Positions 27,393-36,588 are shown, counted from the first letter of the stretch. The stretch is 62,082 nucleotides of DNA from an uncultured Oscillospiraceae bacterium (GCA_949841465.1 CATKZW010000011.1:1-62082), one strand, 5' to 3'. Notes: generated by a model from the sequence alone, not told the origin. Numbers and translations are program-made.

Positions 27393-29573
27393 TCAGCCCT
27401 CCAGGCCGATGCTCTTGAGCTGATCGCCGCCGCCGGCGGGATACAGGGTGTTCAGGTAGGTGGCGGGATCGCCGTAGTCGGGGCCCCAGCCGGAGAAGTC
27501 ATAGAAGTCGTAGTTCATGTCGGAGGGGAGCTCGCCATAGTAACCGGCGTCGTACATTTCCTGCCAATCCGCGGTGTCGTACAGGTTGACCTGGATCAGG
27601 CCGCCGGAGGTCTCCTCCAGGGACACCTTGAAAGCCTGGGCGCGGTTCTTATAGGGCTCGTAGAAGGAGGCCATGGGCATATCGATCTGGATGGGGTTCT
27701 CCGCGGAGACCTCCACGCCCAGCTCGGCCAGCTCGGCCACGGCCTTGTTCAGGAACTCCTTGGAGGCGCTGGCGTTGTACCAGCCGTCGAAGCCCACGGA
27801 GCTGCCCGCGCCTTCCTCGGCCTCGGGGTCAAAGACCTTCATGGGATAGCCGTCGGCGGTAATCTGGGCCTGGACGATCTCGCCGAAGTTGGTGCCGGCG
27901 GGGAAGGTGGTGGCGGTGCCGTTGATGTCCACGGTAATCTCCTCAGGCAGCTGCACCAGGGTGCCCAGCACGTAGGAGTTGATCAGCTTGTTGTACTTCA
28001 CTTCCTCGCCCACGGCCTGGGCGTTGTAAGCGCCGCGGTCCACGCCGGTGACGATGGCCATACGGAAGTTCTGGTTCAGCAGGGCGGTGTGAGTGCGGGC
28101 CTTGGCGTCGTCGTCCTGGGTGGAGACGATCTTGGTGTCGTCGTTGTAGTTGGCCCAGCTGCCGCGGTTCAGGTTGAACCAGCCCACCATGGAGCTGGAG
28201 TCGGGGGTGCTGACGTAGTGGTACTCGTCGAAGTAGCCGTCCTGACGGCACTTCTCCAGCACGTTGGTGGTCAGGGCGCAGGAATCCAGGTTGCCGGCGA
28301 TAAACTCGTTATAGGCGCGCATCACGTCCACGCCGTCGTCATAGGTCCAGTTGGCGGTCTTGATGGTGACGGCGTCGGCGTCCCAATACCTGGAGTTGGC
28401 CTCAAACCTATAGGAGTTCTTATCGGTGTGGCTGGTGACCAGGTAGGGGCCGCAGTAGGCGATGCTGTCGGGGCCCTTGCCGTAGTTGTAGCTCTCGGCG
28501 GAGGGATTGTACTCAGCGCCGAACTTGCCGCCCTGGGACTCATAGTAGGCGCGGTTCATGGGGCAGAACAGGGAGTAGCACAGCATGGTGGGGAAGTAGT
28601 AGATGTCGTCGGTCAGGGTGTACTGGAGGGTGTACTCATCCACAGCCTTCACGCCCACGTCGTCAAAGCTGCCGCCGGCCAGGTACTCGGACACGCCCAC
28701 GATGACGCCGTCCACCAGATACTCCAGGTTGCCGGGGTTATCCAGCGCGTGCTGCAGGCCGGCCACCCAGTCGTCGGCGGTGACGGGGCCCAGCTCACGG
28801 CCCTGGTTGTCCACCCACACATTGCCCTGGCGGATGTGGAAGGTGTAGGTCAGGCCGTCGTCGGAGACCTCATAGCTCTCGGCCATGGCGGGCTGCAGCT
28901 CGTTCTCCACGTCGTACTCCAGCAGGTTGCTCAGGGTGTGCACCAGCACGTCGGAGGTAGCCTGACGGTTGTCGGCCAGGGTGTCCCAGGTGGTGTTGTC
29001 GTCGCTGTAGATGCGGTTATAGGTATCCTTCAGGGTATAGCCCTGGTCCAGCAGGTACTGCCGGGCCCACTCCAGGTAGGTGCCGGTGCCCTTCAGCTCC
29101 ACCCACTTCTCCTTCATGGCGGTGCGGTCCGCGCCGGTGATGATCTCGTTGGTGATCAGGAGCTGGTACACGCGGTCGCTGTCCAGGCCCCACAGGGCGG
29201 GGGAAGCGGTGTAGGGCGCGACGCGGCTGATGGCGTAGAGACCGCCCTGATTGGTGCTGAGGGGCATGAACACGCCGCTCTCCAGCATCTTGGCCTCGGC
29301 GATGGCCATCAAGGCGTACCGCTCGGAGATGCTGCTGGTGGTCAGGGACTTGGTATAGGCCTCGGTGAACTCACCCAGCGCCAGATCAGCGATCTCGTCG
29401 TTGTCAACGGTGGTGTTCAGGTAAGCGGGGCCCTCAACCTCCTGGCTGGGGGCGGAGCTGTTGTCGTCCGGCGGCGCAGTAACGGGCGAGCTGCTGTCAG
29501 CATTGCCGCCGCTGCAGGCAAACAGGCTCAGCATCATGGCCATGGCCAGCACAAGGCTTACGATCTTCTTCAT
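27393..29573 (-). CDS. Peptide ABC transporter substrate-binding lipoprotein (OppA/DppA, SBP_bac_5)
   Basis: A 726-residue lipoprotein that captures peptides outside the cell. The signal peptide ends in LFAC with the lipidated Cys at residue 20, followed by a Ser/Asn/Asp-rich linker. The SBP family 5 core includes ENELQPAMAESYEVSDDGLTYTFHIR and YQGKGPD-like loop segments such as YNYGKGPDSIAYCGPYLV. Typical OppA is 540-600 residues; about 130 extra lie near the N-terminus before the classical opening strand. AGGAGG lies before ATG 29573. It is the first gene of a five-component operon continuing to 20381 and is separated by 109 bases from the permease. Ligand size is unknown. Confidence 0.93.
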   Translation of the reverse strand: MKKIVSLVLAMAMMLSLFACSGGNADSSSPVTAPPDDNSSAPSQEVEGPAYLNTTVDNDEIADLALGEFTEAYTKSLTTSSISERYALMAIAEAKMLESGVFMPLSTNQGGLYAISRVAPYTASPALWGLDSDRVYQLLITNEIITGADRTAMKEKWVELKGTGTYLEWARQYLLDQGYTLKDTYNRIYSDDNTTWDTLADNRQATSDVLVHTLSNLLEYDVENELQPAMAESYEVSDDGLTYTFHIRQGNVWVDNQGRELGPVTADDWVAGLQHALDNPGNLEYLVDGVIVGVSEYLAGGSFDDVGVKAVDEYTLQYTLTDDIYYFPTMLCYSLFCPMNRAYYESQGGKFGAEYNPSAESYNYGKGPDSIAYCGPYLVTSHTDKNSYRFEANSRYWDADAVTIKTANWTYDDGVDVMRAYNEFIAGNLDSCALTTNVLEKCRQDGYFDEYHYVSTPDSSSMVGWFNLNRGSWANYNDDTKIVSTQDDDAKARTHTALLNQNFRMAIVTGVDRGAYNAQAVGEEVKYNKLINSYVLGTLVQLPEEITVDINGTATTFPAGTNFGEIVQAQITADGYPMKVFDPEAEEGAGSSVGFDGWYNASASKEFLNKAVAELAELGVEVSAENPIQIDMPMASFYEPYKNRAQAFKVSLEETSGGLIQVNLYDTADWQEMYDAGYYGELPSDMNYDFYDFSGWGPDYGDPATYLNTLYPAGGGDQLKSIGLEG

Positions 29574-29856
29574 GTTTATCCTCCTGTTTCAACTATTTTT
29601 ATATTTAACCGGGCAAAACGGTTTTGCCGCCCATCCTGCTCAGGTTAAACCAAAGCCATTCTGTTCCCCCTTGGGGAACAGAAAAACGGGATATATCCCG
29701 TTCAGTGCTACAAAGCACTGCTCTGTTAAACTGCGCCCGTGAAAATACAGCGCGGCTCCCACGCCCCAGGAACTGGCACGCCGCGCAGCTTTGCAAGTGC
29801 AAAAGCGGTCCGATTCATTTCCGCCGCTGAATATGGACCGCTCCCTTTTACGATTT
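29574..29856 (-). ncRNA. Structured 5' leader of the peptide-transporter operon
   Basis: The predicted transcript starts near 29856 and runs about 280 bases before the gene. It is packed with stems. CGGTCC (29807-29812) pairs with GGACCG (29835-29840). CAGTGCT (29703-29709) pairs with AGCACTG (29714-29720). The palindrome AACGGGATATATCCCGTT lies at 29685-29702. CTGTTCCCC (29661-29669) pairs with GGGGAACAG (29673-29681), and GGCAAAAC (29612-29619) with GTTTTGCC (29621-29628). None has a proper terminator T tract. I do not recognise a riboswitch class. No convincing leader peptide was found. The rest of the gap up to 30044 holds the promoter and no gene. Confidence 0.5.
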
Positions 29857-29862
29857 TTAAAT

Positions 29863-29891
29863 ATTATAGCGAATTACTAGGGCTGTGTCAA
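29863..29891 (-). promoter_or_regulatory. Promoter of the peptide-transporter operon
   Basis: On the minus strand, TTGACA (29891-29886), a 17-base spacer and TATAAT (29868-29863), a full consensus sigma-A promoter 290 bases before the lipoprotein gene. Confidence 0.85.
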
Positions 29892-30044
29892 TAACGGATT
29901 TGCATTTCATCCACCAAAACCTGCAAATTTTCGTGGAATTTTTTGGGACATGCGTTTGACTACACGGACAAATGAACGGGTAAAACAGCCGCCGGGGCGT
30001 ATGCCCCGGCGGCCGTTCCACTTAATTTATAAGGGGCCCTCTCT

Positions 30045-32288
30045 TTATGTCTCGTTCATCACAAACAGCGTGGGCTCCACCGCGTACCACTCCGCCTCCA
30101 TGGCGGCCTGGAAGTCCCGCAGGTTTTCCAGCAGGGATTTGCCCTCGTCCCGGACGAAGCCGCCCTCAAACCAGTCCAGCCAGCCCAGGCTGTCGTACAG
30201 CCGCCCCTCCTTTTCAAAGGTATCCAGCAGGTCCCCGTCGGTATTGAAGAGCTGGACGCTGTCCGCCAGCAGGCCGTTGACCTCGTCCATAAAGGCGGCG
30301 ATGGCCTCGGGCTCAAAGCTCTGGTGCTGGAGGGGGTGGAAGTTGACGTCGAATTCGATCTCACCCTCCCGCGCCGGTTTTTCCTCCCCGTTCTCCAGGG
30401 TGAACAGCTTGTAGCTGTAGGTACACCAGCCCTGGCCCATATAGGGGTTGTAGCGCAGGAGATAGTCCTGCCCGCCGTCCCGGTACAGGAACAGGGCGTT
30501 ATAGCCCGCGTGGGCGTAATAGCCCTCCTCGGAGAAGATCACGTCCCCGTTCTCCAAGACGTCCAGCCGCTGGCCTGCCCCTCCGTCGATCATGTAGACC
30601 TGGAGGGTCTCCGGCACGCCGTTGCGGTTCAGGTCGGTCCGGGGGAAGTCGGACGGGGCCGCCAGCCCCCGCTGCTCCAGCAGCTCGCCCACCTCCCTAT
30701 AAAATCTCTCCCTGCCGCTCTCTGTGCTCTCCGGACTGCAGTCGTTCTTCAAGGCAGTGATGAGAAAATGCCTCTTATCCCCCTCCACCTGGAAAAACAG
30801 GTAGGTGCAGTTAGGATAGGTAGGGCACAGCCAGCCATCCTCGGTGAGATACATCCCGCCCACGATGACGTTTTCCGCCGCCTCGGGCGTGGTGGTGTGG
30901 TACTCGTAGTTGATACGCCATGTCTCGATCTCCACGCCCCGGCACGTCTCCAGCCAGGGGCCCTCCATGGCGCTGATGCGCACCCGGTCGAACCTCGCAG
31001 CGTGGTCCGGGTCCAGGTCTTCCACCCTGTCCCAGCGCCCAGTTTCCTCATTGTACTCGCCCCAGCCCGGCCTTATGATCCCTTCAGGGGCTCTCTGCCG
31101 GAAACCCCGGCTCACCATGTCGATAGCCACGTCCAGCACGTCCTCCGGAACGGCAAAGCCGGACGCGGGGTCGTTCCCGGCGTGGGCAAAGGCAATCTCC
31201 ACCTCCGGCACGTCCTGGCCGGCAGTGGGCTCCGGGGACGGGTCCGGCCCGTCGGCCTCCGACGGCTCCGCCGCCTGCCCGAAAGCGCACACGCAGGCCA
31301 GCGCCGTCACCAGCACCGCAACTGCAACCGCCCATACAACGCGCTTCGGCGCGGCGGCGATGCGGCTGACGCGCTCCTTGAGGCTCTTCTTGTCCCCCGC
31401 CATGGTGGTGGCGCACCGGAACAGGTCGCCCGGCCGGGGCTTGGCGGTGACCAGGGCCAGCAGGGTGTTCCCGTACCCCGCCCGCTGGCCGTCCCCCAGC
31501 CGTTTCAAAGCGCCCTCGTCACAGGCCAGCTCCGCGTCCCGCCGGCTGAGCACCGCCGACGCCCACACCAGCGGGTTCCACCAGTGGGCCGCCAGCGCCG
31601 CGCACCGCAAGAGGCTCCAGAGGTGGTCGGCGTGGCGGCAATGGGTCAGCTCGTGGGCCAGCACGTGGCGGAGCATATCCGGGTCCGCCGCCGCCTCGGG
31701 GGTGACGTAGACCGCCGGGCGGACGATCCCGAACAGGCACGGGGAGGGCAGGCCCACCGCCACGTACACCCGCAGGGGGCAGTCCGCCCCCTCCAGGGCG
31801 ATGCGCGCCCGGCGCAGCCACCCATAAAACCGCAGATTCGACGCCAGGAAGACAAGCGCCACCGCCGCCGACCCCGCCAGCCACGCCCAGCCCAGATACC
31901 CCACCCAGCCGGGGAGGTTGTCAAAGTCGAAAGGCTCCGGCGGGTCGGGAACCGTGGGCGGGTTGGGCGCTTGGGGGAAATTGTTCCGGACTGCCGAAGG
32001 CTCGCCCTCCCCGCCCAGGGACAGTGCGCCGTCCTGTCCCGCCTGGGTAATGGGCGGGCTTGTCGGGGCGTATATGGCCTGCTCGGCGCGCTTCTCCGTC
32101 ACCACCCAAGTCCCGGCGATGGGGGTGGTGAACAGCTGCACCGGCACCAGCAGCCGCACCAGCACCACCGCCCACAGGGCGTACCGCAGCCCGGCGCTGA
32201 CGCGCCTCCCCAGGGCGGCCCGGAGGGCCAGCACGACCAAAATCAGGAACACGGAGGTAAACACCCACTCCAGCAGCATGACGGCCAT
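30045..32288 (-). CDS. BlaR1/MecR1-type M56 membrane peptidase with large C-terminal domain
   Basis: A 747-residue sensor-protease. The N-terminal part has four membrane helices around the M56 zinc-peptidase motif AHELTHCRHAD (HExxH), with HWWNPLVW and DAELACDEGAL as in BlaR1. A further helix (WAVAVAVLVTALACVCAFG) leads to about 400 external residues. That domain is not a penicillin-binding-protein domain as in BlaR1/MecR1; it has acidic, Trp/Tyr-rich segments and a DLNRNGVPETLQV stretch like FG-GAP/dockerin-type calcium loops. It probably senses an unknown signal and inactivates the BlaI-type repressor encoded one base upstream. Its start follows that gene's stop directly. Confidence 0.88.
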   Translation of the reverse strand: MAVMLLEWVFTSVFLILVVLALRAALGRRVSAGLRYALWAVVLVRLLVPVQLFTTPIAGTWVVTEKRAEQAIYAPTSPPITQAGQDGALSLGGEGEPSAVRNNFPQAPNPPTVPDPPEPFDFDNLPGWVGYLGWAWLAGSAAVALVFLASNLRFYGWLRRARIALEGADCPLRVYVAVGLPSPCLFGIVRPAVYVTPEAAADPDMLRHVLAHELTHCRHADHLWSLLRCAALAAHWWNPLVWASAVLSRRDAELACDEGALKRLGDGQRAGYGNTLLALVTAKPRPGDLFRCATTMAGDKKSLKERVSRIAAAPKRVVWAVAVAVLVTALACVCAFGQAAEPSEADGPDPSPEPTAGQDVPEVEIAFAHAGNDPASGFAVPEDVLDVAIDMVSRGFRQRAPEGIIRPGWGEYNEETGRWDRVEDLDPDHAARFDRVRISAMEGPWLETCRGVEIETWRINYEYHTTTPEAAENVIVGGMYLTEDGWLCPTYPNCTYLFFQVEGDKRHFLITALKNDCSPESTESGRERFYREVGELLEQRGLAAPSDFPRTDLNRNGVPETLQVYMIDGGAGQRLDVLENGDVIFSEEGYYAHAGYNALFLYRDGGQDYLLRYNPYMGQGWCTYSYKLFTLENGEEKPAREGEIEFDVNFHPLQHQSFEPEAIAAFMDEVNGLLADSVQLFNTDGDLLDTFEKEGRLYDSLGWLDWFEGGFVRDEGKSLLENLRDFQAAMEAEWYAVEPTLFVMNET

Positions 32289-32289
32289 C

Positions 32290-32685
32290 TTATTTCCCCT
32301 CCTCGATCCGGTCCAGGATGGACCGCAGCTCGGCCACCTCGTCGGCGGACAGCTCCTGGCGCTTGGCCATGGCGCTCATCATCAGCCCCACGCTGCCCTG
32401 GTACACCCGGTCCAAAAAGCTGTGGGTCTCGGCGGTGGCCGCCTGCTCCCGCTCCACCGCCGGGGAGTAGGACTTGCCCCGGCCCGTCTGCTCCACGTGG
32501 AGCAGGCCCTTCTCCTCCATGCGGCGCAGGGTGGTGATGGTGGTGCTCTTGGCCCAGCCCACCCGCTGGGCCAGGTCCGCCACCAGCTGCATCACGGTGC
32601 GCGGGCTGTCCTCCCACAGGCAGGTGAGCACGCTCCACTCGCTGGTGGTGAGCTTGGCCTCGCCCGCGTCATGCTTCCATGTCAT
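32290..32685 (-). CDS. BlaI/MecI/CopY-family repressor
   Basis: A 131-residue winged-helix repressor of the BlaI family. The HTH region is LTTSEWSVLTCLWEDSPRTVMQLVADLAQRVGWAKSTTITTLRRMEEKGLL, with the conserved T-x-SEW start and the KSTT-x-TTLRR recognition helix; the C-terminal half is the dimerising and cleavable part. In this family the partner M56 protease triggers removal of the repressor. Operator-like TAC-N3-GTA boxes flank its promoter (32708-32748), pointing to autorepression. No beta-lactamase gene is adjacent, so the regulon is likely cell-wall or stress related. Confidence 0.95.
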   Translation of the reverse strand: MTWKHDAGEAKLTTSEWSVLTCLWEDSPRTVMQLVADLAQRVGWAKSTTITTLRRMEEKGLLHVEQTGRGKSYSPAVEREQAATAETHSFLDRVYQGSVGLMMSAMAKRQELSADEVAELRSILDRIEEGK

Positions 32686-32707
32686 GGTTCATTCCCCCCG
32701 TTTGGTT

Positions 32708-32750
32708 TACTTTGTAGTCCTACTATAGCACAGCAGGTTTACATTGTCAA
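32708..32750 (-). promoter_or_regulatory. Promoter and two BlaI-type operator boxes
   Basis: On the minus strand, TTGACA (32750-32745), a 17-base spacer and TATAGT (32727-32722). TACTTTGTA (32708-32716) and TACATTGTC (32740-32748) resemble the BlaI/MecI dyad element TACA-TGTA, and their centres are 32 bases apart, three helical turns. Confidence 0.7.
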
Positions 32751-32792
32751 CCAAAAAGAAGTTACAGTATGGTTACAAATTCAGCGCGGGCC

Positions 32793-34373
32793 TTACCGCC
32801 CCTGCTGGGCGCGGATCAGGTTTTTGTAGAAGTCCACCGCCCCGGGCAGGCAGTCCACCCCCATGTTCTCGTTCAGGCCGTGCATGCCCGCCATCTGCTC
32901 CGGCCCGGCCACCACCGGGGCAAAGCGGATACAGCTGTCGCAGATGGCCTGATAGAAGCTGGCGTCGGTGGCCCCGGTCATGACGTAGGGGCACACGGGC
33001 AGGCCGGGGAAGGTCTTCTCGATGATCTGCTCCACCTGGAGGAACGCGGGGCCGTGTATGTCCACCGGCGGGGTGTAGTCGCTGGAGTGGATGACCTCCA
33101 TCTCCAGGCCGTGTTTGTCCGCCAGCTTCCGGACCAGCTCCAGGCTCTCCCCCTCCCCCTGGTGGGGGATGAAGCGCAGGTTGGCGCTGACCGTGGCCTC
33201 CTGGGGCAGCACGTTGCAGGCGTCCGACCCGGACTGCATGGTGAAGGCGATGGTGGTCTGGAGCATGGCCGCCGCCTGGGCGGATATGGCGGGCATGGCC
33301 CGCTTCATCACCGGCCCGAACAGCCACAGGTTGCCCATCACCAGCCGCAGGCGGAAGGGGGCGTAAGGGGCCAGCCGCCGGAACATGGCCTTCACCTCGG
33401 GCAGGAACTTCCGCCGGAAGGGGGGCTTGGTCTCCACCTCGTGGACGAAGGCGGACAGCCGGGCAATGGGGCTGTTCTTCTCCGGGGCGCTGGCGTGCCC
33501 GCCGGAGCTGCGGGCGGTGAAGCGCACGTCCGCCTTGCCCTTTTCAAACACGCCCACCATGGCGAAATTGCCCTTGACGCCGCCGATGGGGTCGGTGATG
33601 ATGCCGCCGCCCTCGTCAATGACCAGGAAGGGGCGCACCCCCCGGCGCTGGAGCTCCGCCACCAGCTTGGGCGCGCCGTCCCCCGCCCACTCCTCGGTGC
33701 AGGAGGAGGCCAGGTACACGTCGCACTGGGGCACGTAGTTCTCGGCCAGCAGCTCCTCCGCCGCCTGGAAGAAGGCCATCAGGGACGCCTTGGTGTCGAA
33801 GGCCCCCCGGCCCCACACCTTGCCGTCGGCGATGTCCCCGGAGAAGGGCGGGTGGAGCCACTCGCCCTCGGCGGGCACCACGTCCTGGTGGCTCATGAGG
33901 ACGATGGGGGCCGCGTCGGTGCGGCCCTTCCAGCGGAACAGCAGGTTGCCGTCAATAACGGTTTTCTCCAGGTCCCGGTGGACCAGGGGGAACAACCGCT
34001 CCAGCTCCTTATGGAAGGCCAGGAACTTCTCCGTCTCCGCCACGCCCGCGTGGGAGGTGGTGTCGCACTGGACCATGGCGGACAGCTTCTGGGCGTAGCC
34101 CTTGGCCCGCTTGTCCGGTGTGGGGACGTATTGGGATTTCTTCCGGGGGGTGACGGCGGCGTGGAGCACCGCCGCCCCCAGGGCGGCCCCCGCCGCGGCC
34201 CCTGTCACGGCCAGGGCGGTTCCCGCCGCCTTGGCATAGGGGCACTGCTTGGGCGGCTGGGGCTGCTTCCTCCTCTGAGGCTTCCTGCCCCGTGCCGCCG
34301 CTCGGTCCAGGAGCAGCCCCCCTGCCTTTTTCGCGGCCATGACGGCCAGTGTGCGCTTGCGCCGTTTCTTCAT
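32793..34373 (-). CDS. M20-family peptidase, N-terminally membrane-anchored
   Basis: A 526-residue zinc peptidase of the ArgE/CPS1-like M20 branch. The catalytic part has VLMSHQDVVPAE (His, Asp), GRGAFDTKASLMA (bridging Asp), SSCTEEWAGDG (catalytic Glu and ligand Glu), a dimerisation domain with SSGGHASAP, and the final TGATDASFYQ and MHGLNENM with the last His. About 90 residues precede this: a strongly basic stretch, then a hydrophobic Ala/Gly-rich helix (AAGTALAVTGAAAGAALGAAVL) that could anchor it. GAGGAGG lies before ATG 34373. It lies 11 bases after the flavoenzyme gene on the same strand and is probably cotranscribed. Confidence 0.92.
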   Translation of the reverse strand: MKKRRKRTLAVMAAKKAGGLLLDRAAARGRKPQRRKQPQPPKQCPYAKAAGTALAVTGAAAGAALGAAVLHAAVTPRKKSQYVPTPDKRAKGYAQKLSAMVQCDTTSHAGVAETEKFLAFHKELERLFPLVHRDLEKTVIDGNLLFRWKGRTDAAPIVLMSHQDVVPAEGEWLHPPFSGDIADGKVWGRGAFDTKASLMAFFQAAEELLAENYVPQCDVYLASSCTEEWAGDGAPKLVAELQRRGVRPFLVIDEGGGIITDPIGGVKGNFAMVGVFEKGKADVRFTARSSGGHASAPEKNSPIARLSAFVHEVETKPPFRRKFLPEVKAMFRRLAPYAPFRLRLVMGNLWLFGPVMKRAMPAISAQAAAMLQTTIAFTMQSGSDACNVLPQEATVSANLRFIPHQGEGESLELVRKLADKHGLEMEVIHSSDYTPPVDIHGPAFLQVEQIIEKTFPGLPVCPYVMTGATDASFYQAICDSCIRFAPVVAGPEQMAGMHGLNENMGVDCLPGAVDFYKNLIRAQQGR

Positions 34374-34384
34374 ATGCGTCCTCC

Positions 34385-36442
34385 TCAAATCTTCATGGCC
34401 GTCTCATAGGCGCCCCAAATCACGGTTTTCACGTTGCCCACCTGTTTGCAGTCGCCCACGAAGCGGATGTTCCGGCCCCTGCCCTCCAGGGGGTTGGGCA
34501 GATAGCCCACGGAGCTGATGACGCTGTCGCAGGGAATCTCCACCGTCCTGCCGTCCTTGTCCCGGCAGAGCACCTTGTCCTGGTGAACCGCGGTGAGGGT
34601 GGTCTCCAGGTGCACCGGCACCTTGTGCAGGGCAAACCACTCCCGCAGATAGGAGCTGTTGGCCAGGCACACGCCCTTCTGGGCCACCAGATCGTTTTTC
34701 ATCTCAACGATGACGGGTTCCTTCCCCTGGAGGGCCAGCTCATAGGCGATCTCGCACCCGGTCAGCCCGCCGCCGATGACGGCCACCCGCTGTCCCACGG
34801 TTTTCTCCCCGTTCAAAAATTCGATGGCCTCAACCATCCGCTCGTGTCCGTGGACGCCCCGCAGGATGATGGGTGCCGCCCCGGTGGCGATGATGACCTG
34901 GTCCGTGCCGAACCGGGCCACGTCCCTGATCTCCTGGTTCAGGTGGATCTCCACGTGCATCAGCGCCATCTGCCGCTTGTACCAGCTCAGCAGGTCCCGG
35001 AGCTTGCCCTTATAGGACTCCGCCCCGGCGGCGATGAACGCCCCGCCCAGCTCGTCGCCCTTTTCGTAGATGATGGGGGTGTGGCCCCGGAGCGTCAGCA
35101 CCCGGGCCGCCTCCATGCCGCCCAGGCCGCCGCCGATGATGTGCACCCGCTTGGGCGAGATGGTCTTTTTGATGTAGTGCCGGTCCCACTGCATGGTCTC
35201 CGCGTTGACGGCACACCGGGCCAGGTGCAGGCTGTCCCCCAGGTCCTGGTCGTTGGGCACCCCCTCGTAGTGGCACATGTTGAAGCAGCCGTTGTGGCAC
35301 AGGATGCAGGGCCGGATGTCCTTCTCCCTGCCCTCCATCAGCTTGGTGACCCACCGCTGGTCGGCCAGGAACTGCCGGGCAAAGCCCGCGCCGTCCAGCC
35401 TGCCCGCCGCGATGGAGTCCGCCGCGGCCCGGGGGTCCAGCCGCCCGGCGCACACCACGGGTATGTCCACAAACCGCTTGATGTGCTCCACGTCGGCCAG
35501 GTTGCAGTTCTCCGGCATGTAGATGGGGGGATGGGCCCAGTACCAGGCGTCGTAGGTGCCGTTGTCGCAGTTGAGCATGTCGTACCCCGCGTCCTGGAGG
35601 TATTTCGCCGCCCGCTCGGACTCCGACCTGTCCCGCCCCGCCTCCACGAAGTCCTCGCCGGGCAGGGCCCCCTGGCGGAAGCCCTTGGTCTTGGACACCA
35701 CGCTGTACCGCAGGGAGACGGGGAAGTCCTGCCCGCAGGCCGCCTTAATGGCCTGGACGATCTCCGCCGGGAAGCGGTAGCGGTTCTCAAAGGAGCCGCC
35801 GTACTGGTCGGTGCGCTTGTTCACGTACTTCAGCGTAAACTGGTCCAGCAGATAGCCCTCGTGGACGGCGTGGATCTCCACCCCGTCCACCCCCGCCTCC
35901 CGGAGGAGCTGGGCGGTCTGGGCGAAGGCATCCACAAATTCCCGGATCTCCCCCACCGTCAGCGCCCGGGAGGGCACCTTGTCCGACCAGCGGTTGGGGG
36001 CGGGGCTGGCGGAGGCGGTAATCTTGTCCAGGTCCATAAAGGGCCTGGAGGCGGCCCGGAGGGCGGGGTTGACGTACAGCTTCTCCATCATGGGGCTGAT
36101 GGTGAAGGAGCGGCCAAAGCCCGCGGTGAGCTGGATAAACAGCTTGGCCCCGGTCTTGTGGAACTCGGGCAGCCACTCCTTCAGGGTCTGGTACATCCGC
36201 CTGTTTTTGTGCAGCCACTGGCCGAACATGGGGTTGTACACCGGCTGGCAGCCGGGGAGCACCAGCCCCACGTTGTTCCGGGCCGCCTCCAGGATGAACC
36301 GGGCCCCGGCGCGGTCGAAGTGGTTCTTCTCCATCCAGCCGAACAGGTCCGTGCCGCCCATGGAGGTGAGCACGACGCGGTTTTTGATCTCGCAGTTCCC
36401 GATTTTCCAGGGGGTAAACAGGGGTTCTAATCTCTGATCCAT
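34385..36442 (-). CDS. Old-yellow-enzyme type flavin/Fe-S oxidoreductase (2-enoate reductase, BaiCD/BaiH-like)
   Basis: A 685-residue enzyme. Residues 1-350 are an FMN-binding TIM barrel of the old yellow enzyme family (PLFTPWKIGNCEIKNRVVL, VDGVEIHAVHEGYLLDQF). A Cys cluster CILCHNGCFNMC at about 360 plus a later Cys should bind [4Fe-4S]. Then come an FAD-binding GGGLGGMEAARVL and an NAD-binding GGGLTGCEIAYEL. This is the layout of 2,4-dienoyl-CoA reductase, 2-enoate reductase, BaiCD/BaiH and related gut steroid or cinnamate reductases. The true substrate cannot be read from sequence. AAGGAGG lies before ATG 36442. An M20 peptidase gene follows. Confidence 0.9.
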   Translation of the reverse strand: MDQRLEPLFTPWKIGNCEIKNRVVLTSMGGTDLFGWMEKNHFDRAGARFILEAARNNVGLVLPGCQPVYNPMFGQWLHKNRRMYQTLKEWLPEFHKTGAKLFIQLTAGFGRSFTISPMMEKLYVNPALRAASRPFMDLDKITASASPAPNRWSDKVPSRALTVGEIREFVDAFAQTAQLLREAGVDGVEIHAVHEGYLLDQFTLKYVNKRTDQYGGSFENRYRFPAEIVQAIKAACGQDFPVSLRYSVVSKTKGFRQGALPGEDFVEAGRDRSESERAAKYLQDAGYDMLNCDNGTYDAWYWAHPPIYMPENCNLADVEHIKRFVDIPVVCAGRLDPRAAADSIAAGRLDGAGFARQFLADQRWVTKLMEGREKDIRPCILCHNGCFNMCHYEGVPNDQDLGDSLHLARCAVNAETMQWDRHYIKKTISPKRVHIIGGGLGGMEAARVLTLRGHTPIIYEKGDELGGAFIAAGAESYKGKLRDLLSWYKRQMALMHVEIHLNQEIRDVARFGTDQVIIATGAAPIILRGVHGHERMVEAIEFLNGEKTVGQRVAVIGGGLTGCEIAYELALQGKEPVIVEMKNDLVAQKGVCLANSSYLREWFALHKVPVHLETTLTAVHQDKVLCRDKDGRTVEIPCDSVISSVGYLPNPLEGRGRNIRFVGDCKQVGNVKTVIWGAYETAMKI

Positions 36443-36488
36443 GGTTATTCTCCTTCCTTTGCAGAAATTGACAAGGATAGATGGCAAC

Positions 36489-36517
36489 AGTATACCGGAT
36501 TTTGTGGAAAAGCGCAA
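36489..36517 (-). promoter_or_regulatory. Promoter for the enoate-reductase-like gene
   Basis: On the minus strand, TTGCGC (36517-36512), a 17-base spacer and TATACT (36494-36489), 47 bases before the gene. Confidence 0.5.
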
Positions 36518-36588
36518 CGGAAATGTGGTCTCCGGCGCAAAATATATCTGAAACAGGCCGTTTAGCCTGTAAAAAGAGCTCCTCCCGC

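Noticed and set aside
27321..29648. A 775-codon plus-strand frame opposite the peptide-binding lipoprotein
   Set aside because: Same cause: low-complexity Gly/Val/His product with no domain, against a complete lipoprotein gene on the minus strand.
29605..29802. A 65-codon frame in the leader of the peptide-transporter operon as a leader peptide
   Set aside because: No convincing ribosome site, no biased residues, and it runs across the stable stems.
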